NCBI GenBank assembly: GCA_005888465.1
Contig: VAYJ01000062.1
Span: 10,783-18,638, forward strand
DNA from: Actinomycetota bacterium
Lineage (GTDB): Bacteria; Actinomycetota; UBA4738
Direction of reading: 5' to 3'
Length of the DNA stretch: 7,856 nt
The stretch's first letter is position 1; every line of letters starts with the position of its first letter. This document shows positions 1-7,461 of this stretch, in pieces. The translations under genes and the position numbers were made by a program. The notes under the pieces were generated by a model. It made no database searches and was not told the origin of the DNA. It worked only from the letters and a program-made list of their open reading frames with translations.

Positions 1-746
1 GGGTCGACGCTGTCGCCCATCCGGCGCTCGCGAAACAGTTCATCGGCGTCGTCCCGCAGACTAACACCCTCGACCGCAGCCTGTCGGTCTGGCAGAACCT
101 CTATTACCACGGGCGCTACTTCGGCATGGGCGCGCGGGATTCCCGGCGGACGGCCGACCGGCTGCTGGAGCAGTTCCGGCTCGCCGACCGAGCCTCGGCG
201 GAGGTGTTCCAGCTCTCGGGCGGCATGGCGCAGCGGCTCATGGTGGCGCGCGCCATCGTCCACTCGCCGAGGATCCTGTTCCTCGACGAGCCGACGTCAG
301 GGCTGGACCCCCAGAGCCGGCTCGCGCTCTGGGACATCCTGCGGGAGCTGCACCGAGGCGGGCAGACCATCATGCTCACCACGCACTATATGGAGGAGGC
401 CGACCGCCTCTGCGACCGGGTGGCCATCATGGATCACGGAAAGGTGCTCGCCCTCGACTCGCCGCGCATGCTCAAGCGCTCGATCGACGCCGACACGGTG
501 GTGCGGGTCTCCTCCGAAGGAGACCTGCACGCGCTCGCCGAGCGGCTCGCGCAGATGCCGGGCGCGACCCACGCGGACACAGGCGACGCGGTCGTGCGAG
601 TGTACCTGCGGGGCGTCACCGGCGCCCTCCGACGCGTTGGGGACGCGACCGAGGCGGCGGGCTTTCGCGTGAACGACCTGTCGGTGGCCGAGCCGACGCT
701 CGAGTCCGTGTTCATCACGCTCACCGGACGGGACCTTCGCGATTGA
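1..746 (+). CDS. ABC transporter ATP-binding protein, DrrA-type (5' end outside window)
   Basis: This is the ATPase subunit of a two-component ABC-2 exporter; it hydrolyses ATP at the inner face of the membrane to drive the permease encoded next door. The frame is open from base 3, giving 247 visible residues; the Walker A loop and the true start lie left of the window. Visible motifs are the Q-loop (VVPQTNTL, Gln19 of the visible part), the ABC signature LSGGM (71-75), Walker B LFLDEP with catalytic Glu96, the D-loop SGLDP, and the H-loop TTHYMEEAD with His128. After about residue 160 there is the DrrA-type C-terminal extension ending in a typical APTLESVF-like segment (here AEPTLESVFITLTGRD). 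The Met at 126 is internal, not the start, because the Q-loop lies before it. The gene overlaps the permease start by four bases, which suggests translational coupling. The family call is secure; the substrate (drug, lipid or polysaccharide) cannot be told. Confidence 0.95.
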   Translation, partial: VDAVAHPALAKQFIGVVPQTNTLDRSLSVWQNLYYHGRYFGMGARDSRRTADRLLEQFRLADRASAEVFQLSGGMAQRLMVARAIVHSPRILFLDEPTSGLDPQSRLALWDILRELHRGGQTIMLTTHYMEEADRLCDRVAIMDHGKVLALDSPRMLKRSIDADTVVRVSSEGDLHALAERLAQMPGATHADTGDAVVRVYLRGVTGALRRVGDATEAAGFRVNDLSVAEPTLESVFITLTGRDLRD

Positions 747-1597
747 GCGTGACCACCGTCCACGGGGTGGCGCCGGGGTCTCCGATCGATCTTCGATCGG
801 AACGAACGGCGTCCCTGAGCGCGTTCGGCGCTCTGCTCCTTCGCGACCTGCAGGTGCTCAAGAAGACCTTCTGGCAGTTCGCGGTGCGCACGATCATGCA
901 GCCGCTCATGCTCGTGTTCGTCTTCACCTATGTCTTCCCGAAGATCGGGCAAGGGGTCGGCGGCTCGGCGGCGGGTGAGGCCGCGTTCTCGACCCTCCTC
1001 ATGGCGGGCGTGATCGCCACCTCGATGGTGTTCCAGGGTGTGCAGGCCGTGGCGCTGCCGCTCGTGCAGGAGATCGGGTTCACCCGCGAGATCGAGGACC
1101 GCGTGATGGCGCCGCTCGCGATCTGGGCGATCGCCCTGGAGAAGATCGTCTCGGGGGCGCTGCAGGGCCTGCTGGCGGGCCTCGTCGTCTTCCCGCTCGC
1201 GGCCTTCATCCCGGCGACGCCGGTGCACCTCAGTTTCCACTGGGGCTACCTGATCACCGTGACGCCGATCGCTGCGGTCCTCGGCGCCGCGATGGGCCTC
1301 ACGATGGGGACCCTCATCGAGCCGCGCCAGGTTGCGCTCCTGTTCAGCATCGTGATCCTGCCGATGACGTTCCTGGGCGCGATCTACTACCCGTGGGTGC
1401 ACCTGGGCCCCATCCCGTGGCTCAAGTGGTTCGTGCTCATCAACCCGCTCGTTTACATGAGCGAGGGATTCCGGCTCTCCCTGACGCGCGGCATTCCCCA
1501 CATGCCGGTCGCGGCGATCTACGCCGCCCTGATCGGGTTCACCGTCCTGCTGACGCTGGTAGGGATCCAGGGTTTTCGAAAGCGAGTGCTGTCCTAG
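434..1597 (-). other. Stop-free antisense continuation of the hydrolase frame (probably not genuine protein)
   Basis: Reading on from the hydrolase in the same frame, the permease stop TAG is read as CTA (Leu), and the frame stays open for about 387 more codons to a stop at 434, antisense to the permease and most of the ATPase. The predicted tail is dominated by Arg, Asp, Glu, His and Gln with no recognisable domain, as expected when a GC-rich gene for a hydrophobic protein is read backwards. I infer that the tail is not selected as protein. As literally read, however, a single CDS would span 434-3433 on the minus strand (999 aa from ATG 3433). An indel that removed the true stop is the simplest explanation. 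Confidence 0.5.
743..1597 (+). CDS. ABC-2 type permease, DrrB-like
   Basis: This is the membrane subunit partnering the upstream ATPase; ABC-2 permeases form the export channel. The protein is 284 aa, a normal length for the family. A cytoplasmic N-terminus of about 45 residues precedes roughly six hydrophobic segments (near 50-66, 82-107, 129-157, 168-189, 196-219 and 258-275). Between the second and third lies the charged loop REIEDRVMAPL (115-125), the conserved coupling region of ABC-2 permeases that contacts the ATPase. Later conserved pieces are AIYYPW (213-218) and NPLVYMSEGFR (234-244). The start is TTG at 743, sharing TTGA with the ATPase stop; a GTG at 749 is an alternative two codons later. 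No strong Shine-Dalgarno sequence is visible, consistent with coupled translation. The TAG stop lies directly against the end of the opposite-strand hydrolase region, so there is no intergenic space and no clear terminator. Confidence 0.93.
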   Translation: MSVTTVHGVAPGSPIDLRSERTASLSAFGALLLRDLQVLKKTFWQFAVRTIMQPLMLVFVFTYVFPKIGQGVGGSAAGEAAFSTLLMAGVIATSMVFQGVQAVALPLVQEIGFTREIEDRVMAPLAIWAIALEKIVSGALQGLLAGLVVFPLAAFIPATPVHLSFHWGYLITVTPIAAVLGAAMGLTMGTLIEPRQVALLFSIVILPMTFLGAIYYPWVHLGPIPWLKWFVLINPLVYMSEGFRLSLTRGIPHMPVAAIYAALIGFTVLLTLVGIQGFRKRVLS

Positions 1598-3433
1598 ACG
1601 AAGCCCCAGCGTCCGAACCAGCCACTCGGACACCGTCTCGATGATCACCGATTGGCTCGAGAGCGACTCCATGCGCGCGAGGGGGCCCTCGGGGATGACG
1701 CGCAGCTCGAAGCGGTCCCGCCGGTCTCTCGGGAGCCTCTCGAGCATCTGGTCCAGCATGGCCTGGACCTCGCGCGAGTACACGTCGTCGTCGGCCTCGC
1801 TGTAGATGAACAGCATTCGCTGGCGCGCGAGCGCCCGCGACAGCTGATCCTGCACGCCGGGGAGCGCCTTGCCCTTGAGGCCCTTGATGCGACGAACGAG
1901 GACCCGCCGGACGAACCGGTTGGATCGAAGCATCTGGCCGAGCTTCCACCCCCGCGCGCGATGGAGCACCTGATAGGTGGCGCCGGGGTCACGAAGGCGC
2001 GTGAGGATCCCCGCCGACGCCACGCACTCCGGCATCTCAGCGGCGATCCGTAGGGCCACCGTCGCTCCAAGGCAGTTCCCGGCGACGGCCATGCGGTTCG
2101 TGCCGACGGCTCGCATGGCGAACCGGGCGACCTCTTGGGCCTCCTGCCAGGGCGCGTCGATCAGCGGGAGCTCCTGAAGCGACCCGGTGCTGTCGCCCAG
2201 ACCTCCGTAGTCCATCCGAACCGACGCGTACCCCTCCTGGGCCAGTCGGCGAGCCACCTTCGCCCAGACCTGGAATCGGTGGCTTCGAGGCGCGCCGATC
2301 CCGGTTACGAGCAGCACCATCGCCTTCGGCGGGCCCTCGGGCTCGCACAGCACCGCCGCGAGGTGCTCGTCCCGGTACGGCACGAACACCGGATGCTCTC
2401 GGATCCTGGTGGGGAGTTCGAGCTCCTCGGTCGCCGGTGGGGCGGCGGATGGCGCCACCGGATCGACCGCGGGCAACCCGAGGCTCCAATGGCTCGTGGC
2501 GTCGGCCACCGCGCGATCCAACGCGAACTGCGTGTCCCGCTTGCCGCGGCCACCCCACACGGTCTGGAAGTGGAACTGCCCGAGCTGGGGAGCGGTCCGA
2601 TCCTGGACCGTCTCGAGCTGGCACGTGCCACCGAGCGAGCGCAGGTGCTCGGCCAGCTTCTCGGAGGAGGCGCTCGGCTTGCCCGACCGAGACACCGACA
2701 CCAGGAGCGAGGCCCCCGCGAATCGCGTCACGTCCTTGGCCAGATCCAGTCGCGAAATCTCGTCGTGCGCCTCCCGGCTGAGCGGGAAGCCTTGAATGTC
2801 AGCCCACCCCTGCGTCTCGAACTCCGCCCGGATGCGCTCCATCCCGCCGGGGCCTTCCGGTTGTGGGTGATCGGTCAGCTCGGCGAACAGGCGCGTGCGG
2901 AGGAAATCCCGCATGAACTGCTGCCCGCGCGTCACCGGCTCCCAGAGGCCTAGCAACGAAAGCCCCAGGTGGTCGGCGACGAGGGCGGCCACTGCTCCGC
3001 CGAATCGTGCGCCGAGCATGCCGATGCGCTCGACGCCACCCACGTCGTTCATAAGGTCGACCGCTTCGTTCGCGTCGGCCAGATGCGTGGCCAGTCCGAT
3101 GCCAACGCCGCCCTGACTGTCACCGTAGCCCCGCCCGTGGTAGCGCATGACCGGGAACCCGGCGGCCGCGAGCGCCCGTGCCGCCACGACCTCCAGGCGC
3201 GCCAGGTGCACTTGCTCGAGCGCCAAGCTGTGGCAGATCACCCAGCCTACGGGCCGAACCGGGCCGAGGGGCCGGGTGAGCACCGCGACCGTGCGAACAC
3301 CGCCGAGGGTCGGCCGGAGGAACTCCTCCGAGAATCCCGCCCGCTCGTCCTCGAAGCGACGGTGCGAGGCAAGCAGGGATGCTGACGTGGGCGGAGCCGA
3401 TGGGGTGCTCGTCATCCGGTCCAGGGTGGCCAT
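1598..3433 (-). CDS. Tandem alpha/beta-hydrolase protein with degenerate active sites (reliable coding part; no in-frame stop here)
   Basis: About 612 residues are supported as coding. Domain 1 (about 45-320) and domain 2 (about 344-606) each carry the alpha/beta-hydrolase strand-turn G-x-G-D-S motif: RYHGRGYGDSQG (97-108) and RMDYGGLGDSTG (406-417). The nucleophile elbows are unusual. Domain 1 reads GARFGG (141-146) with Arg143 where Ser is expected, and domain 2 reads GNCLGA (452-457) with Cys454. Domain 2 has an acidic SEADDD loop (545-550), but the expected C-terminal His region reads EGPLARMES (582-590) with no His. ATG 3433 is chosen because GAGAGGA lies nine bases upstream and a candidate promoter lies beyond it; TTG 3511 and ATG 3415 are less likely. 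No signal peptide is seen, so it is probably cytoplasmic. The last hydrolase helix (ETVSEWLVRTLGLR) ends at 1598, opposite the permease stop, with no stop codon in frame. Function unknown: possibly an esterase/thioesterase relative or a non-catalytic protein. Confidence 0.85.
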
Positions 3434-3475
3434 GCGGGCTGGTCCTCTCGTTTGCCGTTCGGGAGCCAGCTTCCC

Positions 3476-3504
3476 ATTATCCGGGTGGGCACGGGAAACA
3501 CCAA
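3476..3504 (-). promoter_or_regulatory. Candidate sigma70-type promoter of the tandem hydrolase gene
   Basis: On the minus strand, TTGGTG (3504-3499) and GATAAT (3481-3476) are separated by 17 bases. The -10 matches the consensus at five of six positions, the -35 at three of six. The expected transcript start near 3469 leaves a leader of about 36 bases that contains the GAGAGGA ribosome site and leads to ATG 3433. The position argues against TTG 3511 as the start and for separate transcription from the kinase gene upstream. Confidence 0.4.
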
Positions 3505-3697
3505 CCTTCAACGCGAAACAGCAGATGAAGGGCTTCTACCGGCTGGGCGGCGGGCGGCTGGAGCAGGGCCCGAGGCCACAATGGATATGACTCTCCAGTA
3601 AGCAGGCTTCGATGGGGGGGCGAAGCGGGGTCGGGTTCGCAGTCTGCACGCTCCTTGGCGCGGCGGCGGCGTTCGGGCTCCCTGCAGGTTCGGGCGA

Positions 3698-5059
3698 TCA
3701 GGCGGGCGAGTCGACCGGCACCCACCCCGAGATGACCGTTCCTCGCCCGAGAGCCGAGCGCACCTGGAGGGCGCCGCCGATGGCTGCTATGCGGTCGGCC
3801 ATGCCTTGCAGGCCCGTGCCGTAGCCGGCGGCATCCGGGTCGAACCCGACGCCGTCGTCCTCGACCGCGAACGTGACCCTGCCGTCGCCGGTCGCGAGGC
3901 GCACGATGGCCCCCGTCGCGTCGGCGTACTTCGCGATGTTCTGCAGTGCCTCGAGCGCGCAGAAATAGACCGCCGTCTCCGCGTCACGGGAGAAGCGGCC
4001 GAGGCCCTCCGCGTCCATCGTCACCGGCACCGCTGACTTGCGGGCCTGCGACGTGAGCGCGGCCACCAGACCCTGATCGGCGAGGAGCGGCGGGTAGATC
4101 CCGCGCGCGAGGTCTCGGAGGTTGTCGAGCGCGTCCTGTGCGTCGCCCTTCAGCTGCTCGAGCATCGGCGGGAGCTTCTCGGGCGCCTTGGTCGCGGCCG
4201 ACTGCGCGAGGTTCAGCTTCATGGCGAGGGCTACCAGCTGCTGCTGCGCGCCGTCGTGGATGTTGCGCTCGAGCCTTCTTCGTGCTTCGTCCTGCGCGGT
4301 GACGAGCCGAAGCCGCGACGCGCGGAGGTCCTCGATCAGTCGGACATTCCGAAGGACCAGCCCCGCCTGCGACGCGACGTCGACCAGGAGCCGCTCGTCC
4401 GTCGGCGTCATGGGGTCGCTCGGGGCCTTGTGCACCGAGAGCGCGCCCAGCAGCTCTCCCTGGTGGCTGACCGCGACCACCGCCGTCGCGCCGGGGACGA
4501 CCGGCGCGTCGCCCGCGATCGAGGCGTGTTCGGCCTCCGATTCGGGCGGCCACGAGCCCTCGGCCCGGAGCTCCCGGCCGACGCGGAGCCAGACGTCGGC
4601 ACGCTGGGCTCCGGTGCCCTCGGCGAGCATCTGGGCGGTCCGCGGCAGCACGTCCTCGATCGTGTAGCTCCCCGCCACTCGGTCGGCGAAGTCGGCGAGC
4701 ACCTCGTACGGCGTCGCGCGCGTGCCGTAGACGAGGCGGTTCGCGAGCCGGCCCGCCCGCTGGCGGACCGGCTGGAAGGCGACGGCGATGATCGCCGCCG
4801 CGATCGCCGACAGCAGAGGACTGCGTTGGTTCCCGACGAGGGCGCCCACGCCAACGACCAGGCCCACGTAGACCAGCGTGATGAACACCGCCAGGGCGCC
4901 GTAGACGACTGCCTTGTTGATGACGACGTCGATCTCGTACAGGCGGTACTTCAGCACCGCGATGCCGATCGAGGCCCACAACAGGATGAACCCGAGGCTC
5001 TGCAGGACCGACAGGACCGGCGACCCCGAGGGAATGGTCGCGAAGAGCAGGAGGACCAC
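3698..5059 (-). CDS. Sensor histidine kinase, GAF-HisKA_3-HATPase part (C-terminal 453 codons of a frameshifted gene)
   Basis: This is a NarL-type two-component sensor kinase that would autophosphorylate on His and pass phosphate to a LuxR/NarL-type regulator. In the 453 codons from GTG 5059: residual membrane segments (about 1-36, 52-76 and 83-95), a GAF-like domain (117-240), the dimerisation/phospho-acceptor helix RRRLERNIHDGAQQQL with His268, and a HATPase domain with N-box EALQNIAKYADA (370-381), DDGVGFDP (401-408) and the glycine loop YGTGLQGM (413-420). GTG 5059 is only the first possible start in this frame. The coding signal continues upstream to 5257 without a start codon (LKWFV, RFRRARGDERQQ), and the rest of the membrane domain lies in another frame (5256-5738). 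A single extra base near 5255 explains the break; the repaired protein would be 679 aa with the phospho-acceptor at His494. No response regulator gene lies in the window. Whether GTG 5059 is ever used is unknown. Confidence 0.88.
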   Translation of the reverse strand: MVLLLFATIPSGSPVLSVLQSLGFILLWASIGIAVLKYRLYEIDVVINKAVVYGALAVFITLVYVGLVVGVGALVGNQRSPLLSAIAAAIIAVAFQPVRQRAGRLANRLVYGTRATPYEVLADFADRVAGSYTIEDVLPRTAQMLAEGTGAQRADVWLRVGRELRAEGSWPPESEAEHASIAGDAPVVPGATAVVAVSHQGELLGALSVHKAPSDPMTPTDERLLVDVASQAGLVLRNVRLIEDLRASRLRLVTAQDEARRRLERNIHDGAQQQLVALAMKLNLAQSAATKAPEKLPPMLEQLKGDAQDALDNLRDLARGIYPPLLADQGLVAALTSQARKSAVPVTMDAEGLGRFSRDAETAVYFCALEALQNIAKYADATGAIVRLATGDGRVTFAVEDDGVGFDPDAAGYGTGLQGMADRIAAIGGALQVRSALGRGTVISGWVPVDSPA

Positions 5060-5255
5060 GAAGGTCGCCGCGGTAACGAACCACTTGAGCTGCTGTCGCT
5101 CGTCGCCTCGCGCCCGCCGGAACCGTACGACAACCGCGGTGAGCGCGCAGACGAACGAGATGACGATCGGGACGATGAACAGGAGCCAGAAGGGAGCGCT
5201 GAGCGTGCTTGTCTGACTGTATGGGTCGCGCCAGCCGGCCGTTGCCGCGACGCTC

Positions 5256-5738
5256 GATCACGAAGAACACGCCCACGATCCGGGCCGCTAGCCGCCAGCC
5301 TGGCGACGGCAGGTGTCCCGTGGGAAACAGGAGAAAGAGGAAGGCGAGAGCGCCGAGCGGGATCGCGCCCGTCCAGTTCGCCTCCCAGGCGAGGAGGCGC
5401 CCGGCCGGCAGCGTGCCCGGCTTCACGACGAGCGCGCGCAAGCTGTACGCGGTGCCGAAGTCCGAGACCGCGATCGATATCCCCGCGAGCAGGAACAGCC
5501 ATCCGATGACGTTCGAGGGACGTCGGGAGACCAGGATGACCCCGATGACGGGCACGGCGACGTCCACCGCGTCGCTGAGCAGGTTCGAGAACGTCCAGCC
5601 CGCCGCGCTGTCTTGCGACGTCGAAGGAAGGTTTATGTCGTGCCGGTTCAGGAACATGAGGACGACCATGCCCGCGAAGAGGACCAGCGAGAGCGTCCCC
5701 ACCGACCAGGCGATCCGTGCGGCGGTCTTCGGCTTCAT
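5256..5738 (-). pseudogene. N-terminal membrane domain of the same histidine kinase, separated by a frameshift
   Basis: From ATG 5738 the first 161 codons encode a membrane domain with hydrophobic segments near 8-30, 57-71, 77-98, 123-139 and 151-161 and the linker LLFPTGHLPSPGWRL, common in actinobacterial sensor kinases of this build. After FFVI (codon ending at 5256) the frame turns into Arg/Pro-rich sequence without kinase motifs that runs to a stop at 3984. Skipping base 5255 restores a natural continuation on the minus strand: SVAATAGWRDPYSQT, then a further membrane segment and the kinase body. As read, translation from 5738 yields a membrane stub with a long out-of-frame tail of no recognisable fold. 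This could be a real inactivating mutation or a sequencing/assembly error. The Shine-Dalgarno sequence before ATG 5738 is weak. Confidence 0.8.
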
Positions 5739-5798
5739 GCTCGGGGAGGATTCTGGCCGCTCAAAAGGCCAAATGAAAGGGGGCTGGCCCTAGTCCGC

Positions 5799-5816
5799 CC
5801 GGGTGATAGCACCCGG
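5799..5816. repeat. Perfect 7-bp inverted repeat, operator-like or small hairpin
   Basis: CCGGGTG and CACCCGG flank the four bases ATAG. The repeat lies about 60 bases upstream of the kinase ATG and overlaps the candidate -10. No T-run follows on either strand, so a terminator is unlikely. It could be an operator for a dimeric regulator or, if transcription starts further upstream, a leader hairpin. Confidence 0.5.
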
Positions 5817-5831
5817 ATCATCAGGCGTCAT
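5803..5831 (-). promoter_or_regulatory. Candidate promoter of the histidine kinase gene
   Basis: Minus-strand ATGACG (5831-5826) and TATCAC (5808-5803) are 17 bases apart; each matches four of six consensus bases. The expected transcript start near 5796 would give a leader of about 58 bases before ATG 5738. The -10 lies inside a perfect inverted repeat (5799-5816). The match is modest, and this is an inference only. Confidence 0.25.
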
Positions 5832-5922
5832 CGGTGGACTGAGGCCCGGTACGACACGGTCTCGAGCTCGAAAGCGTCTTCGCCGAACGCGCTGAACCCG
5901 GTCACCTCCACCCCAACGCGAA

Positions 5923-5950
5923 CCGGCCCGGCGGTATCCCGCCGGGCCGG
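5923..5950 (-). terminator. Strong stem-loop terminator after the S53 peptidase gene
   Basis: A perfect 12-bp GC-rich stem (CCGGCCCGGCGG paired with CCGCCGGGCCGG) encloses a four-base loop (TATC on the plus strand). It begins 22 bases past the peptidase TAG and, on the minus strand, is followed by TTCGCGTT, a poor U-tract but typical of high-GC genomes. It separates the peptidase transcript from the kinase gene that follows on the same strand. Confidence 0.7.
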
Positions 5951-5972
5951 CCCTGTCGTTCGATTCGGTCGG

Positions 5973-7457
5973 CTATCCGGCCGCGGCCGCGAGATCCGGC
6001 AGCAGGTTCGCCGCGTTCGGCGTACCGAGGCCCGTCACCGGGTCCCAGCCCGTCGACGCGACGTAGCCCGCCACGTTAGGGTCGAGCTGGTTCGTTCCGG
6101 TCGTCGTGTCGTAGAAGTCGTTCGCGTACTGCGTGGGGTTCGCCGCGATCTGGTAGAGGAGCGGGTTCAGGTACCCGATCCGCCCGCCGTGGATCTGATC
6201 GGCGATGGCGACGAGCCCGGCCCACTGCGGGCAACCGCTGCTCGTGCCGCCGACGACGTACCAGCCGGGGCTGCACGGGTTGCCGTCCGGGCAGATGAGC
6301 CCGCCGTTCGCGAACATCGAGTCGTACACGAGGACGCCCGTCCGCGAGCTCGCCTGGTAAGCGATGTCCGGGACGCCGCGCTGCTCCGCCGGGATCGGCG
6401 TGCTGCCCGCGGGCAGCACGTCCTGGAAGCTCGGCCGGGCGAAGTCCACGCTATACCCGCCGCCGCCGGCGATCCAGCCAATCTCACGCTGGGCCGGGGT
6501 CACCTGGCAGTTCGCCGGTGGGTTCACGTTGTCGACGGTCGTGCCGGTTGGAGCGTCGGTGCAGAGGTACGTGCCGCCGACGCCCGTCACCAGCGGGTCG
6601 GAGGCGGGCCACCACACGGCTGGGTACGGGAGTTCCGTCCCGCCCTTGCCGACGGGCGACTTGAGGATGCCTTCTGAGCCGAAGTCGCCCGAGGACGCGA
6701 GCACGGTCACCCCGGCCGCCTGCGCGTCCGTGAACGCGTAGCGGAGGTTCAGCAGCGACTGCACGCTCTTGAACCCCTGCTCGGTCGACGCGAAGCTCTG
6801 GGAGATCACGTCCGCAAGGTTGTTCTGGACGACGTCGTCCTCCGCCTTCATGAACTGCGGGAACCCCTGGACGCCGAGCGTCTCGGCCGTCGGGGTCGTC
6901 ACGAGCAGGATGTTCGCGCCGGGTGCGATCGCGTGCGCCCACTCGACATCGAGCGACACCTCGATCGACCAGCCGCTGCGATCCTCCTGATTCCCGTTGC
7001 CGGTGCCCTTCGGCTTGGGGCCGTTTTCCTTGAAGAACGTGAGGCTCGGCATCCCGGGCGTGCAGGTCACGTTCGGCTCACCGCACAGGTGCGGGAGGCC
7101 GAACTCGGTGTTGAAGACGTTCAGGTCGTTGGCGATCGTCGAGCTGCCGAACGAGTCGACGACCGCGATCGTCATCCCCGTGCCGTCGAAGCCCTGGTCA
7201 TAGAGCGGCCCGAGGTTGTAGGAGTTGCGCATCGCATCGGGCGCGAAGCAGCGACGCAAGACCGAGTAGCACTGGTCCTCGGTCGGCGGTGTCTGACCCG
7301 GGGCGATGAACTGGAAGTCGTTCGTCACCGCCGGATGAATCGCACCCAACGTGGACGTGATCGCGGGGTTTGCGCCCCCGACCGTCAGGAACCCGAGCGT
7401 GAGCGTAGCGGATGCCGCCGCAACCCATCGCCGGATCGCTCCACCTCTTCCCTTCAT
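5973..7457 (-). CDS. Secreted S53 family (sedolisin/kumamolisin-type) serine-carboxyl peptidase
   Basis: This is a 494-aa exported endopeptidase of the sedolisin family, which has a subtilisin fold and a Ser-Glu-Asp triad and often works at acid pH. The N-terminus MKGRGGAIRRW followed by a hydrophobic stretch to about residue 30 is a Sec-type signal peptide. The catalytic domain starts near residue 73 (APDAMRNSYNLGPLYDQGFDG). The triad is visible: Glu166 and Asp170 in IEVSLDVEWAH, Ser406 in the GGTSSGCPQWAG motif, and oxyanion-hole Asp258 in ASSGDFGSEG. The C-terminal STGWDPVTGLGTP segment and the preceding Asp-containing loop match the family's calcium site. Paired cysteines (for example in CYSVLRRC and CPDGNPC) suggest disulfides outside the cell. 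ATG 7457 is chosen over the upstream start at 7613 because a ribosome site and the signal peptide begin here. The large propeptide usual in S53 enzymes is absent. No anchor or sorting signal is seen at the C-terminus. Confidence 0.95.
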   Translation of the reverse strand: MKGRGGAIRRWVAAASATLTLGFLTVGGANPAITSTLGAIHPAVTNDFQFIAPGQTPPTEDQCYSVLRRCFAPDAMRNSYNLGPLYDQGFDGTGMTIAVVDSFGSSTIANDLNVFNTEFGLPHLCGEPNVTCTPGMPSLTFFKENGPKPKGTGNGNQEDRSGWSIEVSLDVEWAHAIAPGANILLVTTPTAETLGVQGFPQFMKAEDDVVQNNLADVISQSFASTEQGFKSVQSLLNLRYAFTDAQAAGVTVLASSGDFGSEGILKSPVGKGGTELPYPAVWWPASDPLVTGVGGTYLCTDAPTGTTVDNVNPPANCQVTPAQREIGWIAGGGGYSVDFARPSFQDVLPAGSTPIPAEQRGVPDIAYQASSRTGVLVYDSMFANGGLICPDGNPCSPGWYVVGGTSSGCPQWAGLVAIADQIHGGRIGYLNPLLYQIAANPTQYANDFYDTTTGTNQLDPNVAGYVASTGWDPVTGLGTPNAANLLPDLAAAAG

Positions 7458-7461
7458 GCGT

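Noticed and set aside
1611..1631. Hairpin GTCCGA/TCGGAC after the permease stop as a terminator
   Set aside because: The stem is only six pairs with a nine-base loop and no T-run, and it lies in the hydrolase coding sequence.
3434..3511. TTG at 3511 as the hydrolase start
   Set aside because: The added 26 residues show no family similarity, and the candidate promoter and ribosome site lie inside or downstream of this extension.
3477..3725. 82-codon minus-strand frame between kinase and hydrolase
   Set aside because: It overlaps the kinase 3' end and the candidate promoter, has a biased composition and has no recognisable family.
3984..5255. Remainder of the minus-strand frame that begins with the kinase membrane domain
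   Set aside because: After the frameshift it is Arg/Pro-rich and overlaps the true kinase frame on the same strand; it is the out-of-frame tail, not a separate gene.
4256..5509. 417-codon open frame on the plus strand
   Set aside because: It is antisense to the kinase, whose domains are clear; the product is Arg/Asp/Glu-rich with no domain, typical of a GC-rich shadow frame.
5313..6677. 454-codon open frame on the plus strand
   Set aside because: It crosses the kinase 5' end, the terminator hairpin and the peptidase 3' end in antisense; the product is low-complexity and Arg-rich, and no start signal is seen.
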